Program-made: the position numbers and the translations under genes | The notes under the pieces: model-generated | The model's database searches: none | Told to the model about the DNA's origin: nothing | The model's input: the letters and a program-made list of their open reading frames with translations, nothing else | In this document: positions 32,371 to 39,662 of the stretch, one piece after another | How positions within the stretch are numbered: the first letter of the stretch is position 1 | Layout: each line of letters opens with the position of its first letter | Source: Novimethylophilus kurashikiensis | Lineage (GTDB): Bacteria; Pseudomonadota; Gammaproteobacteria; Burkholderiales; Methylophilaceae | Direction of reading: 5' to 3' | DNA length: 64,000 nt | NCBI RefSeq assembly: GCF_003112435.1 | Contig: NZ_BDOQ01000007.1 | Location: 124,001-188,000, forward strand

Positions 32371-32781
32371 ATGCCTGCGGCATTACCTCCCGAGGCACTC
32401 GCTACTCCGCCCGCAATCATGGCGCGGGCGCCTGAGTGCCACATTCTGTCCCCGGAAGAAGCTCAGGTTGCCTTTCACCGCCTGCGCGCTCGTTTGCCGG
32501 GGACCGCTTTCGCCGGCGCAGCGCCGTCACAAGTCTGCGGCATGGTGCGCGTGATGTTGCAGCGAGGCACCGTGGCATACACGGATGCTACCGGCCGGTA
32601 TTTCCTGCTCGCGCTCGCACTTGACACCCATGTGGGGTCACCAGCGGACCTTAGCGAAGATATCGATAGCGCTATTGAAGCTCGCTCTCAATATCCATCC
32701 GAGCCAATTCCAGGAGTAGCGCGCCCATCGGATTACACCCCGCCGCCGCTGCAATCGAAGCCAACTCTGTTTCAAAAATAG
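32371..32781 (+). CDS. Hypothetical protein between traB and traV
   Basis: 136 residues from the ATG at 32371, one base after the traB stop, with GGAGG at the end of traB. Soluble, with a Cys in RAPECHILSP and another in QVCGMVRVML, an alpha/beta-looking middle and a Pro-rich C-terminus. No family recognised. Some transfer regions carry a DsbC-type gene in this position, but no CxxC is seen here. Confidence 0.6.
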   Translation: MPAALPPEALATPPAIMARAPECHILSPEEAQVAFHRLRARLPGTAFAGAAPSQVCGMVRVMLQRGTVAYTDATGRYFLLALALDTHVGSPADLSEDIDSAIEARSQYPSEPIPGVARPSDYTPPPLQSKPTLFQK

Positions 32782-32792
32782 GCTTTCGACGC

Positions 32793-32798
32793 TATACG
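32793..32798 (+). promoter_or_regulatory. Putative -10 element upstream of traV
   Basis: GCTATACG, 29 bases before the traV ATG and just after the preceding stop. The -35 side is weak (TTTCAA, 17 bases upstream). One of several GCTATACG copies before gene starts in this window. Confidence 0.4.
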
Positions 32799-32821
32799 CA
32801 ACTCACTTTAGGAAACGTATT

Positions 32822-33595
32822 ATGAACAAGTCTCACCTGCGCACCCGTCTCTATTCGGTAGCCCTTGCAGTGGCTGCATCCGCCAGCCTTTCCGCCTGCA
32901 CCAGCCTTGGCTATCGCTGCCCGCTGGACCCTAACGAAAAACCTGAGTCCGCCACCGCTTGTGCAAGCATGCAAGAGTCGATGGATGGGGCGAAGCACGG
33001 CGCCGGCGGCAAGATTTCCGTACTTCTCGATGACAAGGGTCGCCTCGTGTCGCCCGCCATGCAGCAGAACAAGCCTGCGGTACCGCTTGCCGGGGCAATG
33101 CCGGGTGCGCCTGAGCCCTATCGGAACAGTTCTGGTGAGCCGGTCTTCGAGCAGCCGCACGTTTATCAGGCATGGGTGCCTGCTTTCGTCGATGCCGAAG
33201 GCAACCTGCATGATGGCCATCACACCTGGTTCTCGACGCCTGGCCGCTGGAGCTATGGCACGACCCGTGATTACAGCGCCAATTCTGGCGGTGAAGCTTT
33301 GATGCGCCCGGCAATGCCGGGTGACCGTCCGGCTGGAAAGATTGTTCAGACCGATGGCAAGGCGCCCGCACAGGCTCAAGCCAAGAAGGATGCCAAGCAA
33401 GCCGCTCAACTGTCCGCCCAGGACAAGGATAAAGCTGCGCTATCGAATTTGTCTGCCGCTGCGTCCTCCATGGGTAAGCCTCAACCGACGAATGCTCAGC
33501 CCGGTGCGGGCGGTCAAGCGCCGCTCCCGGGCTCGGCCGCAACCCCTGCACCCACGGGAACGGTGACTGCTCCTGCAATCAATCTCGCCGACTAA
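32822..33595 (+). CDS. traV: TraV-type outer-membrane lipoprotein
   Basis: 257 residues with a lipoprotein signal, LSAC at residues 23-26, where Cys26 would be lipidated. Two further Cys (GYRCPLDP and SATACASM) sit close to the mature N-terminus, as in TraV. The Pro/Ala-rich C-terminal half is longer than in F TraV (171 residues). TraV anchors the TraK-TraB core complex in the outer membrane. AGGA precedes the start codon. Confidence 0.85.
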   Translation: MNKSHLRTRLYSVALAVAASASLSACTSLGYRCPLDPNEKPESATACASMQESMDGAKHGAGGKISVLLDDKGRLVSPAMQQNKPAVPLAGAMPGAPEPYRNSSGEPVFEQPHVYQAWVPAFVDAEGNLHDGHHTWFSTPGRWSYGTTRDYSANSGGEALMRPAMPGDRPAGKIVQTDGKAPAQAQAKKDAKQAAQLSAQDKDKAALSNLSAAASSMGKPQPTNAQPGAGGQAPLPGSAATPAPTGTVTAPAINLAD

Positions 33596-33617
33596 TTGAT
33601 TCATTCGAGGCAACACA

Positions 33618-36437
33618 ATGTCTGAACATAACCTCAATAACAACCTGAGCCCGGTTCTTGATGGGTCTGCTATCGACCAGGAAGTGCGCCGTATGCGCAT
33701 GTCGACGACTGCGTCGGACTGGGTTGAAGCGGCTCGTGAAGAAGAAACCACGGGTTCTAAGGTTGCACGTGTCCTCGATAGCGCTGTATCCAAGCTGACG
33801 GATTGGCTGCGCCCGACCCCTCCGGGCGAGTTGCCGGTACCCACCCAGTTGGCCAGTGCGCTCACGGACCGAATCTCTTTCCACGACTGGTTGGCCTATC
33901 GTGAGTTTGATGACGAGCGCAAGCTGGTCTACATGACCGCGGCAGACACGTTCCGCGTCGGTTTTGTGCTGGGTTTTGCGCCGTTGCTGGTGGCGGGTAC
34001 CGATATCGAACCGCAATTGGAAGCTGTCTTGACCAATTGTCCGCCGGATACCGTGGTTCAAGTCGGCGTTTTGAGCGGCAGCCAGACGCAGCATATCCTG
34101 GACGCCTGGACGCGTGCCCGCACCGAAAACAATCCTCACCCCATGCTGCAGGAAGTAGCCCTGCGCCGCGCTGAATTCTTCCAGCAGGCTTCCGAAAGTG
34201 GCGGCACGCTGACCTTTGGCGGCACCACTTTCCAGCCGCGCAACGTGTTCTACTACCTCTCCGTCTCGCTGCCTTACAACGGGGCGCCGGATGATGAAAA
34301 TGGCATGGACATTTTCCTGAAGAACATTATTGGCCTTCGTGCGACTATCGAAGGGGGCCTCAAGGGTGCTTCCATTCCAAGCTGGGTGTTGAATCGCGAG
34401 GGATTTGAGTTCCTCGTTAATGAAATCGTCAACCCGCAGCTGACGCCGCAAGAACGCCGTGAGCGCCTGGGCTCCAATATGCCGATGCCGGCGTCCCTGG
34501 TGGACCGCCAATCGCGGATTACAGTGAAAGCTGACGGCACCATTGGTTTCATGAATGGCGCGGACCCGGACCCCGACAAGGAAATTCTGGCGTCGGTGCT
34601 GACGATGGACTCGCCGCCGGTGGAAGGCTGGCTGCCAAATACTGCGAAGTTGTTGGGCCATCCCTTGTCTCGCGACGACCGCATTAACTGCCCGTTCTGG
34701 ATGCACACCACCATTCTGGTTCAGCATCCGGATAAGGCGAAAGACCGCATCACCATGAAGTTGGGCTCGCTCAACAAGCAGATGATGTCGGATTCGCCGT
34801 GGTATCGCTCCATGATGGGCCACCTGTACACGCAGAAGGACGAGCTCGACACGCTGCTCGAATCCTCGCGCCACGGCCATGCACCGGTTCGTGTCTGGTC
34901 AGGCGTCGTGCTCTACAACACCCGCGACCGGGTGAAGCGTGAAACGGAGTATGTGGCCAATATCTGGCGTAAGGCCGGATTCCGCTGCTCTCCTGAGCGC
35001 TACATTTCGCTGCCGGTGTTCCTGGCCAGCTTGCCGCTGATGTACGACCCGGCAATGGACCCTCCCAGCCGAGGCTTGCAGCGCGCTAACACCGTGAACA
35101 GCTTTAACGCGGCTACCCTCATGCATGTGCAAGGGGACTGGGCCGGTAGCGCGCCAAATCGTGGCGGCCCGCTGATGGTATCTCGCCGTGGGCAATTAGC
35201 CACCATCGACCTGTTCGACACCTCCTCGAACTACAACTTCGTTGTTATTGCGCAATCGGGTTCCGGTAAATCGTTCTTCTCGAACGAACTCGCCGTGGAC
35301 TTCCTGTCGCGCAACGGGGTGGTGCGTATTTTCGACGTGGGCCGCTCCTATAAGCGTTTCGCATCCGTCATGGGCGGGGTCATTCTGGAGTTCACCCCGG
35401 ATAACCCGGTATCGCTCAATCCGTTCTCGGGTATTGCGACGCACGGCGACCTGTGGGAACTGATGCCGATGCTGAAATCACTCATCCGGCAGATGGCGTT
35501 CCCGCTGTCGACCGACGAGTCGATGGAGACGCAGTTCAACTGGGAATACCAGGCGATTGAACAAGCGATTACGTCTGCCTGGGAAATCAACCAGGAAGCA
35601 ACCGGCCTCGAGCACGTGTACTACTGGATGGCGGAACAGGAAGACCAGCGCTATAAGGACTTGGCCTTCCAGCTGCACTCCTTCGCAGTGGGCCGCTATG
35701 CCGCATGGTTCAATGGCCCGCGCCAGATTGAGCTGACCAACGACCTCATTATCGTTGAGTTGGAAGACCTGGAAGTCGACCCTGACCTGCAGGCTGTGGT
35801 GATGACGCTGATGATTCACCAGATTGCCAAGGAAATGTACCTGTCCGACCCGGAGCGTAAGCGGCCTAAGCTCCTGCTGGTGGACGAAGGTTGGCGCCTG
35901 TTGGGTGACAAGCAGTCCGGTGGCTTCATTTCCAAGGCATTCCGTACGGTGCGTAAGTACCGTGGGGCGGCCGGAGCCATTACCCAATCCTACGGTGACT
36001 TCGCGAACTCGGCGGCAGCACGCGCCGCGCTGGAAAACTCGGCTTGGCAGTTTGTGTTGAAGCAGAAGGGCGATTCCATTGACTTCGCCGTAAGCCAGAA
36101 ATGGATTGCCGACGATGAGCTGTTGACCGGCATGCTGAAGACGGTGAACTCGGACACGAATGCTGGCTTCTCCGAAATTTTCGTACGCGGTGAGCACGGC
36201 CAAGGTATCTATCGGTTCATTACCGATAAGCACAGCTACTGGCTGTATACCACCAATCCGAGAGACCTGGCGAAGCTGGCCGAAGTGCAGCAACAAGGGT
36301 TGACCTTGCTCGAGGCAGTCGATTACCTCGCCCGCGAGGACTATCTGCAACGCGGTCATCCTTGCAAGCCCAAGGCCGGCAGCCTGCGGGAAGCGGTGCT
36401 TCGCGAGCAGCGAAACGCTGAACACGCTTACGCGTAA
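33618..36437 (+). CDS. traC: TraC-type VirB4 ATPase of pilus assembly
   Basis: 939 residues. Walker A AQSGSGKSFFSN at about 544-555 and Walker B LLLVDEGWRLLGD at about 750-762, with the long N-terminal domain of TraC. The neighbouring motif ITQSYGDF is the sensor-type stretch of VirB4 ATPases. TraC powers pilin extraction and channel assembly at the inner membrane, with TraL. It follows traV by 22 bases with a GAGG ribosome site. Confidence 0.93.
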   Translation: MSEHNLNNNLSPVLDGSAIDQEVRRMRMSTTASDWVEAAREEETTGSKVARVLDSAVSKLTDWLRPTPPGELPVPTQLASALTDRISFHDWLAYREFDDERKLVYMTAADTFRVGFVLGFAPLLVAGTDIEPQLEAVLTNCPPDTVVQVGVLSGSQTQHILDAWTRARTENNPHPMLQEVALRRAEFFQQASESGGTLTFGGTTFQPRNVFYYLSVSLPYNGAPDDENGMDIFLKNIIGLRATIEGGLKGASIPSWVLNREGFEFLVNEIVNPQLTPQERRERLGSNMPMPASLVDRQSRITVKADGTIGFMNGADPDPDKEILASVLTMDSPPVEGWLPNTAKLLGHPLSRDDRINCPFWMHTTILVQHPDKAKDRITMKLGSLNKQMMSDSPWYRSMMGHLYTQKDELDTLLESSRHGHAPVRVWSGVVLYNTRDRVKRETEYVANIWRKAGFRCSPERYISLPVFLASLPLMYDPAMDPPSRGLQRANTVNSFNAATLMHVQGDWAGSAPNRGGPLMVSRRGQLATIDLFDTSSNYNFVVIAQSGSGKSFFSNELAVDFLSRNGVVRIFDVGRSYKRFASVMGGVILEFTPDNPVSLNPFSGIATHGDLWELMPMLKSLIRQMAFPLSTDESMETQFNWEYQAIEQAITSAWEINQEATGLEHVYYWMAEQEDQRYKDLAFQLHSFAVGRYAAWFNGPRQIELTNDLIIVELEDLEVDPDLQAVVMTLMIHQIAKEMYLSDPERKRPKLLLVDEGWRLLGDKQSGGFISKAFRTVRKYRGAAGAITQSYGDFANSAAARAALENSAWQFVLKQKGDSIDFAVSQKWIADDELLTGMLKTVNSDTNAGFSEIFVRGEHGQGIYRFITDKHSYWLYTTNPRDLAKLAEVQQQGLTLLEAVDYLAREDYLQRGHPCKPKAGSLREAVLREQRNAEHAYA

Positions 36438-36464
36438 GTCAGCAAGCCAAAAGCGTAACGAAAG

Positions 36465-36493
36465 TTGCGCTTTTGGCTATTTATCGGTATACT
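36465..36493 (+). promoter_or_regulatory. Promoter of trbI with predicted leaderless start
   Basis: TTGCGC (36465-36470), 17-base spacer, TATACT (36488-36493). The trbI ATG is at 36500, where transcription should begin, and there is no ribosome site upstream. Confidence 0.72.
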
Positions 36494-36499
36494 TTAATC

Positions 36500-37135
36500 A
36501 TGTCCACTGAAATCAATGACGGCAGCGCCTCTCAAGAGGACGTTGCTGAGACCCCTCAGTCAGTCGTCCAAGAGCCGGTATTGACCTTGAAAGACCGTGT
36601 TTTTGGCCTATTCTCTCATCCTAAAGCGCCGTTGGTGGTAGGTGTAGCCATGGTGGTCGGGCTTGCTGGGTTTGTCATGCATCGGATGCATGTCTCCCTG
36701 CCGATAGGCCGACCAGCAATTGTCGTGTTCGACCCGGTGCGGTTTGTTAACGCACAGCGCGCTGCGGCAAGCATCCTGGCCAGCAATCCGTCCGCGGATA
36801 TGACGTTGACTCTCACCCAGGTGGCCAAGCAGTCTGAAGCGGTCATCCGTGAAGAAGCTCATGGCGCGGTGGTGCTGGTAAAACAAGCCGTCGTCGTTCC
36901 GGATGATGTGCCGGATATTACCGATGCGGTTCTCGAACGATTCGGCCTCCCCACTAGCGTTCCTACTGTTTCGACGCAACCCAGCAAAATCATGCTGGAG
37001 AATGTTGCGCCTACGGATAGTTCGTTGTCTGTGGGCAAGCTACGCGAAGATTATCGCCTCGAACTGCAGCAGCGTTCCCAGCAGCTGCTGGCAGACGACA
37101 ACAAACGCAACAAGCAAGAGCAGGCTCTACCTTAA
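36500..37135 (+). CDS. trbI: TrbI-type (F-type) transfer protein
   Basis: 211 residues from the ATG at 36500. One membrane helix at about 44-61 (APLVVGVAMVVGLAGFVM), then the F-type TrbI pattern: IVVFDPVRFVNAQRAAASIL followed by GAVVLVKQAVVVPDDVPDIT. In F, the equivalent stretches are VAFNMKQTVDAF and AVILVSPAVVQGAPDIS. The C-terminus is extended and charged. TrbI affects pilus outgrowth and retraction in F. It comes directly after traC as in F. The mRNA may be leaderless. Confidence 0.75.
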   Translation: MSTEINDGSASQEDVAETPQSVVQEPVLTLKDRVFGLFSHPKAPLVVGVAMVVGLAGFVMHRMHVSLPIGRPAIVVFDPVRFVNAQRAAASILASNPSADMTLTLTQVAKQSEAVIREEAHGAVVLVKQAVVVPDDVPDITDAVLERFGLPTSVPTVSTQPSKIMLENVAPTDSSLSVGKLREDYRLELQQRSQQLLADDNKRNKQEQALP

Positions 37136-37136
37136 G

Positions 37137-37802
37137 ATGACCGATACTGCGAAGACCACTGCCGCCTCGACTGAGGCGGTATCTAATTCAGCTGCACCGA
37201 GTGAGTCCGCCAGTGACTTCTTTCGCCGTCTGCGGGACCCGCTTCGCTGGAAGAGCGCTGTCAGCGACCTTGCACTTTGGTTCATGTTTGGTGTCCTGAT
37301 TACGCAGATGATTTCGCGATATGCGCCCGGCTATCCAATCGTCGTAGGGACACCTTCTGTGCCTACCGGAATCTACTGGGTGGACAAAACTGCACCAGCC
37401 CATCGTAATAACCTTGTGACGTTCCCCTTCGAGCCTAAAGCCGCTTGGTTGCGGGAGCGGTATGGCGACGAGCATGTGCACACCAAACTGCTGAAAGGCC
37501 TACCGGGTGACACCATACATGCGGACAACGCCAACAACCTAACCCTCTGCCATCATCTACAAGATGAAGTTGGGCCGCCAGACTGTGAACCGGTAGGCAA
37601 GGTGCAGGAAAAGGATAGCAAGGGACGACCCCTCTTTAGCTGGGTCCCGGCGAACCAGGGGTATGTGCTAAAAGCAGGTGAATACTGGGTATATTCTCCC
37701 CATCCCAAGAGCCTGGACTCCCGGTACCACGGCCCCATTGAGAGCGCGAGCGTAACCGGAGTCGCAACCCCGATTTGGCTCTTCAGAATCGGCTCAAACT
37801 AA
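37137..37802 (+). CDS. TraF/TrhF-type S26 signal peptidase for pilin processing
   Basis: 221 residues, starting one base after the trbI stop. One membrane helix (about 43-60), then the serine motif GTPSVPTGIYWV (Ser74) and the lysine motif KLLKGLPGDTI (Lys117), the Ser/Lys dyad of S26 peptidases. The late motif with KSLDSRYHGPI is also typical. These plasmid peptidases mature, and in RP4 and some H-type systems cyclise, the pilin. Here that makes the two TraA-like proteins its likely substrates. In RP4 and R27 the corresponding genes are called traF and trhF. Confidence 0.88.
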   Translation: MTDTAKTTAASTEAVSNSAAPSESASDFFRRLRDPLRWKSAVSDLALWFMFGVLITQMISRYAPGYPIVVGTPSVPTGIYWVDKTAPAHRNNLVTFPFEPKAAWLRERYGDEHVHTKLLKGLPGDTIHADNANNLTLCHHLQDEVGPPDCEPVGKVQEKDSKGRPLFSWVPANQGYVLKAGEYWVYSPHPKSLDSRYHGPIESASVTGVATPIWLFRIGSN

Positions 37803-37830
37803 TACTGGTGCGGAATACAGGCATATTGGC

Positions 37831-37836
37831 TATACG
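37831..37836 (+). promoter_or_regulatory. Putative -10 element before the 93-residue gene
   Basis: GGCTATACG at 84 bases before the ATG at 37915, in a 112-base gap. No good -35 is visible. It shares the CTATACG core with 10175, 18648, 32792 and 62787. Confidence 0.4.
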
Positions 37837-37914
37837 CTGATATGCCGCTTTGAATGTGGCACGCGGTATGCCAACAGGGGTTGGCGTCGCAGCCCAACAG
37901 GAGATTGATTAAAC

Positions 37915-38196
37915 ATGGCCGAAGAAACCCAAACCGAACGCAAACGCGGTGGTCCGACCGAGAAAATGGTCGAGTCTGCGAAAAAGGCAGCCGAGCGCCA
38001 CGGGGTTGCCCTCCCTAAAGGATTCGACACCGACTTTGACACCTGCAAAGGGTTCCTGGATGTTTACCTGTCGAAGCCGACGCCTAAAGCGCTTTCATTC
38101 GCAGAAAGCATTGCGAAAGACAAGGGCCTCGAGCTGCCTGAAGTGGCTCGCAACAGTGCCAAGGACCTGAGTGCCTGGATTGACGCGAACAAGTAA
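37915..38196 (+). CDS. Small basic protein resembling topoisomerase-III-type C-terminal repeats
   Basis: 93 residues. Two similar units are visible: TEKMVESAKKAAERHGVALP then KALSFAESIAKDKGLELP, each followed by a segment with a conserved Cys or Trp context. Such short repeats occur at the C-termini of some plasmid-type topoisomerases III and related DNA-binding proteins. As a free-standing protein it may be a small DNA- or partner-binding factor. The match is by pattern memory only. It is transcribed alone, with a terminator at 38220. Confidence 0.45.
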   Translation: MAEETQTERKRGGPTEKMVESAKKAAERHGVALPKGFDTDFDTCKGFLDVYLSKPTPKALSFAESIAKDKGLELPEVARNSAKDLSAWIDANK

Positions 38197-38219
38197 CCCG
38201 TCCTCGGCAAAACCCGACA

Positions 38220-38248
38220 CGCCTCGCACCAGCGGGGCGTTTTATTTT
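38220..38248 (+). terminator. Intrinsic terminator
   Basis: Stem CGCCTCGC/GCGGGGCG with loop ACCA, followed by TTTTATTTT. Confidence 0.78.
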
Positions 38249-38250
38249 GC

Positions 38251-38279
38251 TCGACGTATTTGGTATTTAACGATATACT
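38251..38279 (+). promoter_or_regulatory. Promoter upstream of the thioredoxin-like traF
   Basis: TCGACG (38251-38256), 17-base spacer, TATACT (38274-38279), 38 bases before the ATG at 38317. It starts right after the previous terminator. Confidence 0.65.
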
Positions 38280-38316
38280 AGCATTACCTTCTAACCACCT
38301 ACGTCTTGGTGTGCCC

Positions 38317-39405
38317 ATGAAATTCATTGTATACGCATTGTCGGTTGCGGCAATGCTTATTGGCTCGTCGTTGAGCCATGCAGATAATACTCAGCCCGGT
38401 TCTGGCTCGGATGACATCAACCGTGCGCCTGCGCGCCAAGGCTGGCACTGGTACGTCGACCCTAAACCGGAAGAGAAGCCGGAAGAGGACCCTGAGCCTC
38501 CAAAACCGGAGGCGCCTAAGGCTGAGGAAAAGGAAAAACAGCCTATCGTCGTCATTTCAGGGGCTGTTAAGCCGGAAGATAAGTGCAAGACCAAGGATAC
38601 TTGGGATGCAAACTGTGGCTTCGTCGACCCGGGTGATGATTTCGACTTTCAGGCCAAGGAGCGAGACAGCCTGCTGCAGATGATGAGCTTGCGCCCGGAC
38701 AAGCCAGAGGCGGTTGAGGCGGCGCAGCGCTACATGAAGTGGGTGGTAGGCAAAGCCTCGCAGGCGGCCAATATGTGGTACTTCAACATGGTGCAGAAGC
38801 CTGACCTCGACCCAACGGTCAAGAATCCTATCTCCGAGGTTGGCATTGCCTTGGCCTCTCGCGCGACGCAAGCAAACCAATACGAGTATTTCCGCATCAT
38901 CCGGGAGGAGGGCGGCATCCTGTTCTTCTTCTCCCGCAGTGATTGCCAGTTCTGCCACGACCAAGCCCCGTATACCCGCCGCGTTGCCCGCACGATGGGC
39001 CTACGCGTGATTAACATTCCTCTGGATGGCAAATGCCTACCAGGGTTCGAGGGTGATGATTGCGGTGACAATATCAAGCCTGAACAGGTCGCGGTTCTGC
39101 AGGTTCAGGTCGTACCGTCTCTGTTCCTGTTCGTGCCGTCTAACACATGGATTCGCTTGGGTACCGGCATGGTCTCGGACTCTACCATCCTGAGCAATAC
39201 CGTTAACTTCTTCTCGGCATATCGTGCCGCGATGCTTGCCGGTCTGGACAACAGCAGTGGCGCTCGTCCGGCCGTTACGTTCGACCCTGAATTGAATGCG
39301 CGGCCGACGGGCACCGTCGCTGCCGACGGCTCGAAGCCCATCGCAGCCCCTGACCGCGAGCGCATGCTCGAGCTAATGGGCTATAACAAGAAGAAGACGA
39401 AATGA
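38317..39405 (+). CDS. traF: TraF-type (F-type) thioredoxin-fold periplasmic protein
   Basis: 362 residues from the ATG at 38317, with a Sec signal cut after SHA. After a Pro/Glu/Lys-rich segment comes the TraF domain. It includes YFRIIREEGGILFFFSRSDC then QFCHDQAP, giving a CQFC redox site (about 210-213), and VVPSLFLFVP with the cis-Pro. F TraF lacks one of these Cys, whereas R27-like TraF proteins keep CxxC. It is needed for pilus assembly and probably helps fold the Cys-rich TraN and TraH. It overlaps the next gene by four bases (ATGA). Confidence 0.88.
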   Translation: MKFIVYALSVAAMLIGSSLSHADNTQPGSGSDDINRAPARQGWHWYVDPKPEEKPEEDPEPPKPEAPKAEEKEKQPIVVISGAVKPEDKCKTKDTWDANCGFVDPGDDFDFQAKERDSLLQMMSLRPDKPEAVEAAQRYMKWVVGKASQAANMWYFNMVQKPDLDPTVKNPISEVGIALASRATQANQYEYFRIIREEGGILFFFSRSDCQFCHDQAPYTRRVARTMGLRVINIPLDGKCLPGFEGDDCGDNIKPEQVAVLQVQVVPSLFLFVPSNTWIRLGTGMVSDSTILSNTVNFFSAYRAAMLAGLDNSSGARPAVTFDPELNARPTGTVAADGSKPIAAPDRERMLELMGYNKKKTK

Positions 39406-39596
39406 CGGCTCCTGTGCGCTGCCGAGGCTGTGGCCATATCTACAGGGGTGTGGACTATAGCCCCAACTCTGTACCGAATGAAAACGGCTATTGCGGCTGG
39501 TGTTGCAAGGAAGGCGTCACCTCTGACGCAGAAATGGCCAAGATGGAAGCGCTTAATACCCAGCGTCACCAAGAAGATGAGGTCTATGACCATTAG
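39402..39596 (+). CDS. Small zinc-ribbon protein in the transfer operon
   Basis: 64 residues overlapping the traF stop (ATGA), so translation is coupled. CRGCG ... YCGWCC gives a four-Cys zinc-ribbon arrangement, followed by an acidic C-terminus. Cytoplasmic, with no signal. I recognise no named transfer protein; a regulator or nucleic-acid-binding role would be a guess. Confidence 0.6.
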   Translation: MTAPVRCRGCGHIYRGVDYSPNSVPNENGYCGWCCKEGVTSDAEMAKMEALNTQRHQEDEVYDH

Positions 39597-39623
39597 GAAT
39601 TCTTAATGGGGCAGGGGCGTTTC

Positions 39624-39629
39624 TATACT
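39624..39629 (+). promoter_or_regulatory. Putative -10 element before traH
   Basis: TTCTATACT in the 66-base gap before traH, 34 bases before the ATG. The upstream GGGGCAGGGGCG stretch lacks a -35 hexamer. Confidence 0.4.
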
Positions 39630-39662
39630 CAGAAATATTAAGCATTGCAAGCGGAAGTCATC

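Noticed and set aside
33579-34880. Leftward frame of 433 codons opposite traC
   Set aside because: It mirrors traC codons over its whole length; traC carries intact ATPase motifs, so the antisense frame is chance.
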